Positions 16,842 to 25,728 of a DNA stretch of 64,000 nt are shown one piece after another. Position 1 is the stretch's first letter. Every line of letters starts with the position of its first letter. The position numbers and the translations under genes were made by a program. Origin of the DNA: Agreia sp. VKM Ac-1783 (GTDB lineage: Bacteria > Actinomycetota > Actinomycetes > Actinomycetales > Microbacteriaceae); assembly GCF_900177765.1 (NCBI RefSeq), contig NZ_FXWI01000006.1, positions 124,001 to 188,000 on the forward strand, read 5' to 3'. Under the pieces are notes generated by a model. It was not told where the DNA came from. It searched no databases and saw only the letters and a program-made list of their open reading frames with translations.

Positions 16842-18334
16842 CCCGTCTCAACTACCAGCCCGGGCAGTGGCGCGGCGTCGTCGCGCCCGGGGCAGTAGCC
16901 CTGTTTCCCACCACTCTCGACGGCGAACTGCTGGAGCGCATCTGGCGTACCCTCGACGACGGTCACGGTCTGAGTGGTGTGCTCGAGGCGCTCACGGCCG
17001 AGTTCGGAACGAATCTCAAGGCCATTCCGCCGTTTGCCGTTGCCGTCGCCTCTGGCCCTGAACTGCGCGTCGCCGTGCGTGGTGCGTTCCGCATCGAGGT
17101 ATCCGAGCCCGGCGCATCCTCGCCCGTGATCGTGGCGGGCGACGAGGTGACCACGTGGAACGAGCGCGTCGTCGCCCGCGCCGACGGTTTCGTCGTGAGC
17201 AGCGACGGCGCCGACTCGTCGGACTGGTTCGCCATTCGCAGCGGAATCGTGTTGTGCCGTGCGGTGTCCTTCCGTATGGATGGCCAGTCGGGCGCGGCGG
17301 CGTCTGTCGTCGCAGTGGTTGCTGCGCCGGCGCCGACGCCCGTGCAGGAGCCCGCGCCGACCGAGACGATCCTCCCTGAGTCCGTCCCCGTGCCGGAAGC
17401 GGCCCCGGCGCCGACGGAGGCCCCAGCTCCGGCGTCGGTTCATCAGCCGGCGCCTGAGCCGGAGGCCGTCGGCGAATCCGATGTCGACGTCAACGACACC
17501 ATCGACGACGTCGAGCCGATCGAGGCTGAAGACTTCGGGCCCACTGTCACGGAGCTTCCCGACGATGCCTACGATCACCTCTGGGGCGCCACCGTCGTGA
17601 AGTCGGTGGAGGAGGCCGCCGTGCGCCTCGACGACGACGACTCGTCCGATGAAGAGAGTGCATCCGCCGCTCCGCCATCAGCGGCCCCTGCAGAGGCTCC
17701 GACACCCGCTCCGGCACCGGCTGCCCCGGCGGTCGAGTCGTTCACTCCCCCGGCATCGTCGACACCCTCGTCGAAAGAGTGGACCGCTCCGCCCCCGACA
17801 GGGCTCATCGATCGGGTTCCGGGATTCGCCGGGGTTGGAGCGGCGGCCACAGACTGGAATGACCAGTCCACTCCCGCCGTTCCATCGCCCCAGGCGTCGA
17901 ACGAGAGCGATCATGACGGTCTCACCGTGACGGTCTCCGAGCTCGAGGCCATGCGCCGCCTCGAGTCGGCCGACGACGCGGCTACGACAGATGGGCCTGG
18001 ACGCATCGTGCTCGCCACCGGAGACGTGGTCTTGCTCGATCGCCCGGTGATCGTGGGCCGCCGTCCGAGGGCTCAGCGGGTGCAGGGCGATGTACTGCCG
18101 CACCTGGTCACCGTTCCGAGCCCGGAGCAGGATGTGTCGCGAAGCCATCTGGAGGTGCGCGTCGAAGGACGGCATGTTCTCGTCGTCGACCTCGACACCA
18201 CCAACGGCTCGGTACTGCACCGCGCGGGAACCCCGCCCCTGCGGCTGTCGCCCGGAGAGGCGGTACTCGTTCTGAACGGCGACATCGTCGACATCGGCGA
18301 CGGCGTCACCCTGCTCTTCGAGGATCTCCCGTGA
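16838..18334 (+). CDS. FHA domain protein with acidic Pro/Ala-rich middle
   Basis: A 498-residue protein. The first 150 residues form an uncharacterised globular-looking region (YQPGQWRGVVAPGAVALFP), followed by about 220 residues rich in Pro, Ala, Glu and Asp. An FHA domain closes it (about 395-490) with VGRRPR, SRSHLEV and TTNGS, the residues that bind phosphothreonine in this family. No membrane segment is evident. ATGA overlap with the phosphatase and GTGA overlap with the kinase put it inside the phospho-signalling part of the operon. A good ACCGAAGGAG ribosome site precedes the start. Its partner is not known. Confidence 0.85.
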   Translation: MTRLNYQPGQWRGVVAPGAVALFPTTLDGELLERIWRTLDDGHGLSGVLEALTAEFGTNLKAIPPFAVAVASGPELRVAVRGAFRIEVSEPGASSPVIVAGDEVTTWNERVVARADGFVVSSDGADSSDWFAIRSGIVLCRAVSFRMDGQSGAAASVVAVVAAPAPTPVQEPAPTETILPESVPVPEAAPAPTEAPAPASVHQPAPEPEAVGESDVDVNDTIDDVEPIEAEDFGPTVTELPDDAYDHLWGATVVKSVEEAAVRLDDDDSSDEESASAAPPSAAPAEAPTPAPAPAAPAVESFTPPASSTPSSKEWTAPPPTGLIDRVPGFAGVGAAATDWNDQSTPAVPSPQASNESDHDGLTVTVSELEAMRRLESADDAATTDGPGRIVLATGDVVLLDRPVIVGRRPRAQRVQGDVLPHLVTVPSPEQDVSRSHLEVRVEGRHVLVVDLDTTNGSVLHRAGTPPLRLSPGEAVLVLNGDIVDIGDGVTLLFEDLP

Positions 18335-19980
18335 ACGCGCGCCGACCTCCGTCGCCGCCGCCCGAGATTCCCGGTTTCACTCACGAACAGCTGCTCGGAT
18401 CCGGCGGGTTCGCCGACGTCTTCCTGTACGAGCAACGGATGCCCCGGCGGCGCGTGGCCATCAAGGTTCTGCTCAGCGAGGCGCTCACCGCCGGAGCGCG
18501 CGAGAACTTCGACGCCGAGGCGAACCTCATGGCGCAGCTCTCGACGCACCCCTCGATCGTCACCATCTACCAGGCCGATATCGCGGCAGACGGCAGACCG
18601 TACCTGGTCATGGAGTACTGCTCCCGACCGAATCTGGCGGCTCGATACCGACGCGAGAAGATCAGCGTGGCAGAGGCCCTGCGCATCGGCATTCAGGTGG
18701 CCGGAGCCGTGGAGACGGCGCATCGGGCCGGAATTCTGCATCGAGACATCAAGCCAGCCAATATTCTCACCACGGAATACAACCGCCCCGCTCTGACCGA
18801 CTTCGGAATCTCGGTGACGATGGTCGGCGGCGGAGACGACGCTGCGGTCGGCATGTCGATTCCGTGGTCTCCTCCGGAGGTCTTCGGGCAGAACTCCTCG
18901 AGTGGCCCCGGCGGAGACATCTACGCCCTCGGTGCCACGGTGTACACGCTTCTGGCTGGGCGCAGCCCGTTCGAGGTCGCCGGCGGAAGCAACGGAGGCC
19001 TCGACCTCATCACGCGCATCCAGCAGTCGCCCCTGTCTCGCACCGGCCGCGCCGATGTGCCCGACTCGCTCGAGCAGATACTCGCAACCGCCATGGCGAA
19101 GCGCGAGGAAGACCGCTTCGGCTCCGCGCTCGAGTTCGCACGGGCACTGCAGAAGGTGCAGCTCGAACTGAGCCTCTCGGTCACGCCCGCCGACGTTCTC
19201 GACGATTCTCTTCCCTCGGCCGCCGAGGAAGAGGAAGACGACGGCAACACGCGCATCCGGGGCATCGTCACGATCGACCCGACCGCGCCCGTCGCGGGAA
19301 CGGCGAGCCGCCGACCCGCATCGGCCCCCGCCACGACGAACGCGCCGGTTCCGCCCGTAGGCATCCTGCCGGTCACGTTCAATCAGCCGAACCGCACGAC
19401 GATGCCGGATGCGGTGGAGGCGACCCAGCGCCGGGGCCAGATTCCGCCCGCGGCATACATTCCTGCGTCCACGCCCGCGGGCTTCGGGCTCACGGCCCCG
19501 GCGATCGAGCAGACCCAGCACCGCGTTCCCCAGCCGGTGCAGCACGCCGAGACAGTGCAGGGCAGCAGGTCGAAAAAACTGCCTATTCTCATCGGCGCGA
19601 TCTCGCTGGTCGTTCTGCTCGCTCTGGGTGGAACGATCTTCGCGATCAATGCCGCAGGCGGCAGCCCCGCGGCAGTGAAGACCGAAGACCCCGTCGACCC
19701 GGTCGACGTGATTCCCACGGGAATCGTCGCACCGCCCGTCGGCATCGCGGGAGCCCCCGGCGACGGCGGTATTGTCTTCACCTGGTCGAACCCCGAACCC
19801 GAGGCGGGCGACGTGTACCAGTGGGGTCTGCTCGTTCCGGGACCAGAACCGACCCTCGCGTCGACGACCGACGCGACGGTGACGGTCGTTCCAGCCGAGG
19901 GGCAGAAGACCTGTATCGAAGTGAGCGTGCGCCGCAAAGACGGGCGCGCGTCCGAACCAGCGACGGGATGCGCGCCCTGA
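18331..19980 (+). CDS. Transmembrane serine/threonine protein kinase
   Basis: A 549-residue PknB-type kinase. Visible motifs: glycine-rich loop LLGSGGFADV (21-30), catalytic Lys45 in VAIKVL, HRDIKPAN at 137-144, DFG at 157-159 and the substrate-site WSPPEVF. The kinase domain ends near residue 280; an Ala/Pro-rich stretch leads to a single membrane segment (about 417-440) and an extracellular domain of about 105 residues. That external domain lacks PASTA repeats and looks like a small beta-sandwich (GGIVFTWSNPEPEAGDVYQW). The kinase likely phosphorylates the FHA partners and perhaps the ATPase of this operon. GTG start with GTGA overlap. Confidence 0.93.
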   Translation: MNARRPPSPPPEIPGFTHEQLLGSGGFADVFLYEQRMPRRRVAIKVLLSEALTAGARENFDAEANLMAQLSTHPSIVTIYQADIAADGRPYLVMEYCSRPNLAARYRREKISVAEALRIGIQVAGAVETAHRAGILHRDIKPANILTTEYNRPALTDFGISVTMVGGGDDAAVGMSIPWSPPEVFGQNSSSGPGGDIYALGATVYTLLAGRSPFEVAGGSNGGLDLITRIQQSPLSRTGRADVPDSLEQILATAMAKREEDRFGSALEFARALQKVQLELSLSVTPADVLDDSLPSAAEEEEDDGNTRIRGIVTIDPTAPVAGTASRRPASAPATTNAPVPPVGILPVTFNQPNRTTMPDAVEATQRRGQIPPAAYIPASTPAGFGLTAPAIEQTQHRVPQPVQHAETVQGSRSKKLPILIGAISLVVLLALGGTIFAINAAGGSPAAVKTEDPVDPVDVIPTGIVAPPVGIAGAPGDGGIVFTWSNPEPEAGDVYQWGLLVPGPEPTLASTTDATVTVVPAEGQKTCIEVSVRRKDGRASEPATGCAP

Positions 19981-20762
19981 TGACCGATGTCAGCAAGACC
20001 GAATCGACCACCACCGAGGCAGTGTCGACCGACGCCAGTGTCGAGTACTGCGGCGAGTGGTTCACGCTCGACAGGAACACACCCTTCGACATCGGTCGTG
20101 ACGCCGATCTCGACATCGATGACAACCAGTATCTGCATCGCCGCTTTCTGCAGATCGCGTACATCGATGGCCTGTGGTGGCTCATCAACGTGGGCTCGCG
20201 GCTCTCGGCGTCGATATCGGATGCGACGGGGTCGATGCAGGCCTGGCTCGCGCCCGGTGCGCGGCTGCCCGTGGTATTCGGGCTCACCTCCGTGGTCTTC
20301 ACCGCGGGGCCGACGACCTACGAGTTCGTCGTGCACACCTCGACGCCCGCATTCGTCGACTCGAAGCCCGTGTCGTCGAGCGACGGAACGACGACCGTCG
20401 GGGCGGTCACCTTCACCCGTTCGCAGTGGCTGCTGATCCTCGCCCTCGCCGAGCCCATGCTCAAGCGCGAGGGAACGGGCACGAGTGAGATCCCCTCGTC
20501 GGCGGCTGCGGCCGAACGACTCGGCTGGGTGCTGAGCCGATTCAACCGCAAGCTCGACAACGTCTGCGACAAGCTGAGCCGCCAGGGTGTCGACGGCCTC
20601 CGCGGCGGAGTCGGAGCGCTCGCGACGAACCGGCGTGCGCGGCTCGTCGAGTACGCGGTGCTGTCCCGTCTCGTCACCCCGGCCGATCTCCCCGCCCTCG
20701 ACGACGACACGGCCGACACCCCCCAGGCTCCCGCCGCGACCGGATCAAAGGATGCCCGCTAG
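19980..20762 (+). CDS. FHA-like protein with C-terminal winged-helix-like region
   Basis: A 260-residue protein. Residues 20-110 resemble an FHA domain (FDIGRDADLDIDDNQYLHRRFLQI). The C-terminal part, about 140-235, is helical and basic: SAAAAERLGWVLSRFNRKLDNVCDKL followed by RARLVEYAVLSRLV, a pattern like a winged-helix DNA-binding domain. No membrane segment is seen. It could turn kinase output into gene control, but the DNA-binding role is inferred from pattern only. The ATG at 19980 overlaps the kinase stop (TGATG); an alternative ATG at 19968 would add four residues. It lies directly upstream of the EssC-like motor gene. Confidence 0.7.
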   Translation: MTDVSKTESTTTEAVSTDASVEYCGEWFTLDRNTPFDIGRDADLDIDDNQYLHRRFLQIAYIDGLWWLINVGSRLSASISDATGSMQAWLAPGARLPVVFGLTSVVFTAGPTTYEFVVHTSTPAFVDSKPVSSSDGTTTVGAVTFTRSQWLLILALAEPMLKREGTGTSEIPSSAAAAERLGWVLSRFNRKLDNVCDKLSRQGVDGLRGGVGALATNRRARLVEYAVLSRLVTPADLPALDDDTADTPQAPAATGSKDAR

Positions 20763-20765
20763 TCC

Positions 20766-23700
20766 ATGCACATCAAACTCACGCTCTCCCGCGGCGGAGG
20801 CACCTCGACGAACGTCGCCGTTACAGCGGATGCGACCACCTCGGTGTCGAACGTGGCCGAGGCTCTCTACACGGCCGATCCGAACAACGACGTGGAGGTC
20901 GCGCCTCCCCGGTTGACCCTGCAGGTCACCGAGACGTCGGGCCAGACCCGGGTTCTCGACCCCCAGTCGAATCTGCTCGACTCGGGAGTGCGCTCCGGCT
21001 CGACCATCGAGATCCGCCAGCACAGCGACGACTTCAACGCGCCCGGTTCCGACCGGGGCGCTGCCGCCGCAACCCTGCGCATCCTGTCGGGCCCGGATGC
21101 CGGTTCCGAATTCGCGCTGCCCTTCGGCACGAGCTACATCGGCCGTGAGCGTGGGGTGGATGTGCGACTCACCGATTCGCTCATCTCCAAACGGCACGCG
21201 CGCATCAACGTGGGCGAGACCGTCGAGATCACCGACATGAACTCGGCGAACGGCTTGCTGATGGGTGGCGAGCAGGTGGCACGCACCGTACTCAGCTCGG
21301 CGGATGTGGTCGTCTTGGGCGATACCGCGCTCTGCGTCGTGCCGCTGCAGCGTCTCGGAGGCGCCGCTCCCTCGACGCCGGTCATCGAGTTCAACCGCTC
21401 TCCGCGCGTGGTCGCCCGCTACCCCGGCGACAAGTATCCGGCGCCCGAGCCTCCCGGGCGGCCGCAGCCGCAGCGCTTTCCGATCGTCGCCCTGATCGCC
21501 CCGCTCATCATGGGTGTCGTTCTGTACGCCTTCACCCGCAACATCCTGAGCGTGGTGTTCATCGCCCTGAGCCCGCTGCTGATGATCGGTACCTACATCG
21601 ATCACAAGCTCACGAGCAGGCGCCAGATGAAGGATGCGATCAAGCAGTTCACGCTGTCGCTGACCGCCTTCGTCGACAAGCTGCACGAACGTCAGCGGCT
21701 GCAGAGGGCTGTTCGTCTGGGAGAGGCACCCTCCGTCGGCGACAGCCTCGAGTCGGCCCACAGGCTGGGCCACCTGCTCTGGACGCACCGGCCGGAGCAC
21801 GGCGCCTTTCTCGCCGTGCGGCTGGGCCTCGGAACTGCGCACAGCCGCGACAGCGTCACCCTGCCTCAGGCGAACGACACGCTTCCTGAGTACTGGGGCC
21901 AGCTCGAGGAGGTGGCCGAGAAGTTCTCGCTCATCGACAACGTTCCGATCGTCGCCGATCTGCGCGAATCGGGGGCCCTGGGCGTGGCCGGCAGCCTCGA
22001 ACTGCGCCGCGGTGTGACTCGCGGCGTCGTCGCTCAGCTCACGGCGCTGCACTCCCCCGCCGAGCTCGTGGTCTGCGCGCTCGTCTCGCCGGCGTCTCGC
22101 GAGAGCTGGGAGTGGCTCGAATGGATGCCGCACACCGGCTCTCCGCACAGCCCCCTGGCCGGCGATCACCTCGCCGACAACCCCGGTTCCGGCCTCGCCC
22201 TGCTGTCTCGACTCGAAGAACTTGTCTCGCAACGCACGACCGGAGCGCCCAGCGCTCGCGGCGCGCTCGAGAGCCCGGACCTGCGGACCAAGAAAGACGA
22301 CGAGTCCGACGTCCCTCTGCCCATCACCCCGGCTGTGATCGTCGTCATCGAAGACGACGTGCCTGTCGACCGGGGCCGGCTCAACCGCCTCGCCGAGCGG
22401 GGCGCCGACGCGAATGTGCACGTCGTCTGGTCCGCGCCATCCATCGCTCACCTTCCGGCCGCGTGTCGCAGCTTCGTGAGCGTCGATTCGGATGTCGCCG
22501 GCGGCACGGTGGGCCAGGTTCGTCTCGGCGAGCACACCTACCCCGTCGTCTGCGAGACGGTCGAGCTCGATGCGGCTCACCGCTACGCCCGCCATCTCGC
22601 GCCGGTCGTCGACGTCGGATCGCCGATCGACGACGAGTCCGATCTGCCGCGTTCGGTGTCGTACCTGTCGCTCGTCGGCCCCGAGCTCGCCGAGCAGCCG
22701 GATGCGGTCGTCGAGCGCTGGCGAGAGAGCAACTCCATCGCTCTTCGTGACGGTTCGCCTCCCGTTCGCCGCAAGAAGGAGGGCTCGCTGCGTGCCCTTG
22801 TCGGCCACAGCGGAACCGAGCCGTTCTATCTCGACATCCGCAACCAGGGCCCGCACGCCCTCGTCGGCGGAACGACCGGGGCCGGAAAGAGCGAGTTCCT
22901 GCAGTCGTGGGTGCTCGGTATGGCCGCGGCGCACTCCCCCGACCGCGCCACCTTCCTCTTCATCGACTACAAGGGAGGCGCCGCCTTCGCCGACTGCGTG
23001 GCTCTGCCCCACACCGTCGGACTCGTCACCGACCTGTCGCCGCATCTCGTTCGGCGGGCGCTCACCTCGTTGCGTGCGGAGCTGCGCTACCGCGAGCACC
23101 TGCTCAACCGCAAGAAGGCGAAAGACCTGGTCTCGCTCGAGAAGACCGGCGACCCCGAGACCCCGCCCAGCCTGCTGATCGTCGTCGACGAGTTCGCTGC
23201 CCTGGTGCAGGAGGTTCCCGAGTTCGTCGACGGCGTCGTCGACGTCGCCCAGCGTGGTCGTTCTCTCGGGCTGCACCTGATTCTCGCGACCCAGCGCCCG
23301 GCCGGTGTCATCAAAGACAATCTGCGCGCGAACACGAACCTGCGTATCGCCCTGCGCATGGCCGATGCCGAGGACTCCTCCGACATCCTCGGAACTCCGA
23401 TGGCCGCCTACTTCGATCAGTCGATTCCAGGTCGCGGAGCAGCCAAGACCGGTCCTGGTCGCCTCGCCTCGTTCCAGACCGGATACGCGGGTGGGTGGAC
23501 CACGAACGAGCCGCCACGTCCGCGGATCGACATCAGCGAGATGAACTTCGGCGCCGGAGCGGAGTGGGAGGTGCCGGAGGTCGAGGTCGTCGAGGCGGCC
23601 GACCCCGGGCCGAACGACATCGCGCGACTCGTCGCATCCATTCGCACGGCGGCCCGAAGGGCCGACATCCCCGACCCGCGCAAGCCGTGGCTCGACGAGC

Positions 23701-25223
23701 TCGCCGCCGTCTACGACTTCTCTCTGCTGCCCAACCCACGCACCGACGAGCGGCTGCTGCTCGGAGTCATCGACGAGCCTGAGAATCAGATTCAGCCGAC
23801 CGTCTTCTACGAGCCCGACCGTGACGGCAACATGGCGGTCTACGGAACCGGTGGTTCGGGCAAGAGCGCCACCCTGCGCACGATCGCGGTGGCGGCGGCG
23901 GTGACGCCCCGCGGAGGCCCGGTGCACGTCTACGGCCTCGACTTCGGATCGAGCGGCCTCAGCATGCTCGAGGAGCTGCCCCATGTGGGCGCCATCATCG
24001 ACGGCGACGACGAGGAGCGGGTCATCCGCCTGCTCCGGATGCTGCGCGACACTGTCGACGACCGTTCCGTGCGGTACTCGGCCGTTCGGGCGGGAAGCAT
24101 CGGCGAGTACCGACGCATCGCCGGGGTTCCCGAGGAGCCACGCATCATCGTCCTGGTCGATGGCATCGGCGCCTTCCGTGAGCAGTACGAGTTCGGCGGG
24201 CACTCCGCCTGGTTCACCACGTTCGCCCAGATCGCGAGCGACGGCCGCCAGGTGGGCGTGCACATCGTGATCTCCGGAGACCGACCCAACTCCGTGCCCG
24301 CATCGCTCGGATCGACCGTGCAGCGACGACTGGTGCTGCGCATGGCCAGTGAAGACGACTATCAGCTTGTGGGCGTTCCCAAAGACACCCTCACCGCGAT
24401 CTCGCCTCCGGGGCGGGGCCTGATGGGTGGCAACGAGATCCAGATCGCCGTGCTCGGAGCCGACCCGAACGTGGCGATCCAGTCGCGCGAGGTCTCGAAG
24501 CTGGCGGAAGCCATGCGGCGCCAGGGAATCCCCGAAGCGCCGCCCATCCAGAAGCTGTCCGACTCGATTCCCCTCTCGAGCCTTCCGGCCACGGCGGGCG
24601 GGCTGCCCGTGATCGCGGTGCGCGACGACAACCTCGCGCCGCTCGGCATCGCTCCACGCGGAGCGTTCATGGTGTCGGGATCGGGCCAGAGCGGTCGGTC
24701 GACGGCGCTCGCCACCATGGCCGCCGCTCTGCGACGTGCACAGCCGGGAATCCGTCTTGTTCACATCTCGCCGCGCAAGACCTCGCTCACTCCCCTGCCC
24801 TTCTGGTCGATGTCCATCTCCGACCCGACGCAGGTCACCGCGTTCGCCGACGACCTGCAGGGACAGCTCGATGCCGGAACACTGCGACCCGACTCGATCG
24901 CCATCTTCGTCGAGAACATCGGCGATCTCACGGGGACGATGGCGGAGAACGACATCGACCGCCTGATCAAGCGAGCGCTGCGCGACGACGTCTTCGTCGT
25001 CGGAGAGAGCGAGACCGCCACGTGGTCGGCGGCGTGGACGCTCGCGGGATCGTTCAAGGGCGCCAAGCGCGGCCTGCTGCTGGTTCCCGGCGAACTGGAT
25101 GGCGACACGCTGCTCGGTACCTCGCTCGGCCGCTTCCGCCGCGCAGACCTGCCGCCGGGGCGCGGATTCCTGGTGCAGCAGGGGCGCATCACGAAGGTTC
25201 AGGTGGCGCTTCCCGACGCGTGA
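20766..25223 (+). CDS. FtsK/SpoIIIE-type three-ATPase secretion motor with FHA domain (EssC-like)
   Basis: A 1485-residue protein with an N-terminal ubiquitin-like or FHA-like region (1-85), an FHA domain (about 98-185: IGRERGVDVRL, SKRHARINV), two membrane segments (about 239-280), and three FtsK/SpoIIIE ATPase domains. P-loops: GTTGAGKS near residue 702 and GTGGSGKS near 1027 are intact; the third, GSGQSGRS near 1305, has Arg in place of the catalytic Lys. FHA at the N terminus plus membrane pair plus serial ATPases is the layout of EssC, the motor of Firmicute-type type VII systems, rather than of mycobacterial EccC, which lacks FHA. It should drive export of the WXG100 protein encoded downstream. 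Confidence 0.9.
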   Translation: MHIKLTLSRGGGTSTNVAVTADATTSVSNVAEALYTADPNNDVEVAPPRLTLQVTETSGQTRVLDPQSNLLDSGVRSGSTIEIRQHSDDFNAPGSDRGAAAATLRILSGPDAGSEFALPFGTSYIGRERGVDVRLTDSLISKRHARINVGETVEITDMNSANGLLMGGEQVARTVLSSADVVVLGDTALCVVPLQRLGGAAPSTPVIEFNRSPRVVARYPGDKYPAPEPPGRPQPQRFPIVALIAPLIMGVVLYAFTRNILSVVFIALSPLLMIGTYIDHKLTSRRQMKDAIKQFTLSLTAFVDKLHERQRLQRAVRLGEAPSVGDSLESAHRLGHLLWTHRPEHGAFLAVRLGLGTAHSRDSVTLPQANDTLPEYWGQLEEVAEKFSLIDNVPIVADLRESGALGVAGSLELRRGVTRGVVAQLTALHSPAELVVCALVSPASRESWEWLEWMPHTGSPHSPLAGDHLADNPGSGLALLSRLEELVSQRTTGAPSARGALESPDLRTKKDDESDVPLPITPAVIVVIEDDVPVDRGRLNRLAERGADANVHVVWSAPSIAHLPAACRSFVSVDSDVAGGTVGQVRLGEHTYPVVCETVELDAAHRYARHLAPVVDVGSPIDDESDLPRSVSYLSLVGPELAEQPDAVVERWRESNSIALRDGSPPVRRKKEGSLRALVGHSGTEPFYLDIRNQGPHALVGGTTGAGKSEFLQSWVLGMAAAHSPDRATFLFIDYKGGAAFADCVALPHTVGLVTDLSPHLVRRALTSLRAELRYREHLLNRKKAKDLVSLEKTGDPETPPSLLIVVDEFAALVQEVPEFVDGVVDVAQRGRSLGLHLILATQRPAGVIKDNLRANTNLRIALRMADAEDSSDILGTPMAAYFDQSIPGRGAAKTGPGRLASFQTGYAGGWTTNEPPRPRIDISEMNFGAGAEWEVPEVEVVEAADPGPNDIARLVASIRTAARRADIPDPRKPWLDELAAVYDFSLLPNPRTDERLLLGVIDEPENQIQPTVFYEPDRDGNMAVYGTGGSGKSATLRTIAVAAAVTPRGGPVHVYGLDFGSSGLSMLEELPHVGAIIDGDDEERVIRLLRMLRDTVDDRSVRYSAVRAGSIGEYRRIAGVPEEPRIIVLVDGIGAFREQYEFGGHSAWFTTFAQIASDGRQVGVHIVISGDRPNSVPASLGSTVQRRLVLRMASEDDYQLVGVPKDTLTAISPPGRGLMGGNEIQIAVLGADPNVAIQSREVSKLAEAMRRQGIPEAPPIQKLSDSIPLSSLPATAGGLPVIAVRDDNLAPLGIAPRGAFMVSGSGQSGRSTALATMAAALRRAQPGIRLVHISPRKTSLTPLPFWSMSISDPTQVTAFADDLQGQLDAGTLRPDSIAIFVENIGDLTGTMAENDIDRLIKRALRDDVFVVGESETATWSAAWTLAGSFKGAKRGLLLVPGELDGDTLLGTSLGRFRRADLPPGRGFLVQQGRITKVQVALPDA

Positions 25224-25230
25224 CAAGGGC

Positions 25231-25248
25231 ATGGGGAGTTCTCCCCAT
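25231..25248. promoter_or_regulatory. 18-bp palindrome at the WXG100 promoter (copy 2)
   Basis: ATGGGGAGTTCTCCCCAT, 7-base perfect arms and 4-base spacer, differing from the copy at 3644-3661 only in the first spacer base. It lies seven bases after the ATPase stop codon and touches the -35 region of the WXG100 promoter. Its presence at both promoters of the locus suggests joint control by one regulator. Confidence 0.7.
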
Positions 25249-25276
25249 CGACTCCCCTCTGGGGGCGCTCTAGTCT
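25248..25276 (+). promoter_or_regulatory. Predicted promoter of the WXG100 gene
   Basis: TCGACT (25248-25253) and TAGTCT (25271-25276) are separated by 17 bases and match actinobacterial -35 and -10 patterns moderately well. The start codon lies 75 bases downstream, preceded by AATAAGGAG, so the gene has a real leader and a strong ribosome site. Having its own promoter would let the secreted protein be made in excess over the machinery. Confidence 0.5.
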
Positions 25277-25350
25277 GAACACGTGAGATCGACTCACAGG
25301 ATGTAGCGAAACCGGAACCGCCGGCTCGCCAGGAAAATAAGGAGAAAACA

Positions 25351-25617
25351 ATGGCCGTATGGGGTCTTGACGTTGACCAGGTTCGTAGCCTCGGAAAGCA
25401 GCTCAACCAGCAGTCGCAGCAGGTCCAGACGATCCTGACGACGCTCACCAGCGCACTGCAGAGCGTGCAGTGGACCGGTCCCGACGCGGAGAACTTCCGC
25501 AGCGAGTGGAGCGGAACGCACACCGCCGCCCTCAAGCAGGTCATCGCCGCACTCGAGGACGCCTCGCAGAAGGCAGCAAAGAACGCTGCCGACCAGGAGA
25601 GCACCTCGAACGCGTAG
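25351..25617 (+). CDS. WXG100-family (ESAT-6-like) secreted protein
   Basis: An 88-residue, almost wholly helical protein with the diagnostic W-x-G turn (WTG, Trp41 to Gly43) between two amphipathic helices. This size and layout are those of the WXG100 family, whose members form helical hairpin dimers and leave the cell through type VII machinery without a cleaved signal peptide. The strong site AAGGAG precedes the ATG. It has its own promoter region and two hairpins after the stop, so it is probably expressed on its own at high level. The EssC-like ATPase just upstream is the obvious exporter. No C-terminal Y-x-x-x-D/E signal is visible. Confidence 0.93.
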   Translation: MAVWGLDVDQVRSLGKQLNQQSQQVQTILTTLTSALQSVQWTGPDAENFRSEWSGTHTAALKQVIAALEDASQKAAKNAADQESTSNA

Positions 25618-25634
25618 CAACTCTTCTTCTGAGG

Positions 25635-25650
25635 ACCCGGTCTTCCGGGT
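25635..25650 (+). terminator. Small hairpin after the WXG100 gene
   Basis: ACCCGG-TCTT-CCGGGT, a 6-bp stem with a 4-base loop, 18 bases after the WXG100 stop. It may shield the 3' end of the short transcript or work together with the stronger hairpin that follows. Confidence 0.45.
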
Positions 25651-25660
25651 TCGCAGGACT

Positions 25661-25698
25661 CAGGCGGGCGTCGATCATTCGACGCCCGCCTGTGGTGT
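25661..25698 (+). terminator. Strong hairpin terminator of the WXG100 transcript
   Basis: A perfect 14-bp GC-rich stem (arms 25661-25674 and 25679-25692, loop TCAT) followed by TGGTGTTT. It separates the WXG100 gene from the next open reading frame. Confidence 0.75.
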
Positions 25699-25728
25699 TT
25701 CTCCCCTCATGAAAGGCCCCACGGCTCG

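Noticed and set aside
20745-25604. A minus-strand open frame of about 1600 codons opposite the EssC-like gene and WXG100 gene
   Set aside because: It mirrors a clearly real plus-strand gene, is rich in Arg, Gly, His and Asp in a way typical of antisense frames in high-GC DNA, and shows no family motif or ribosome site.
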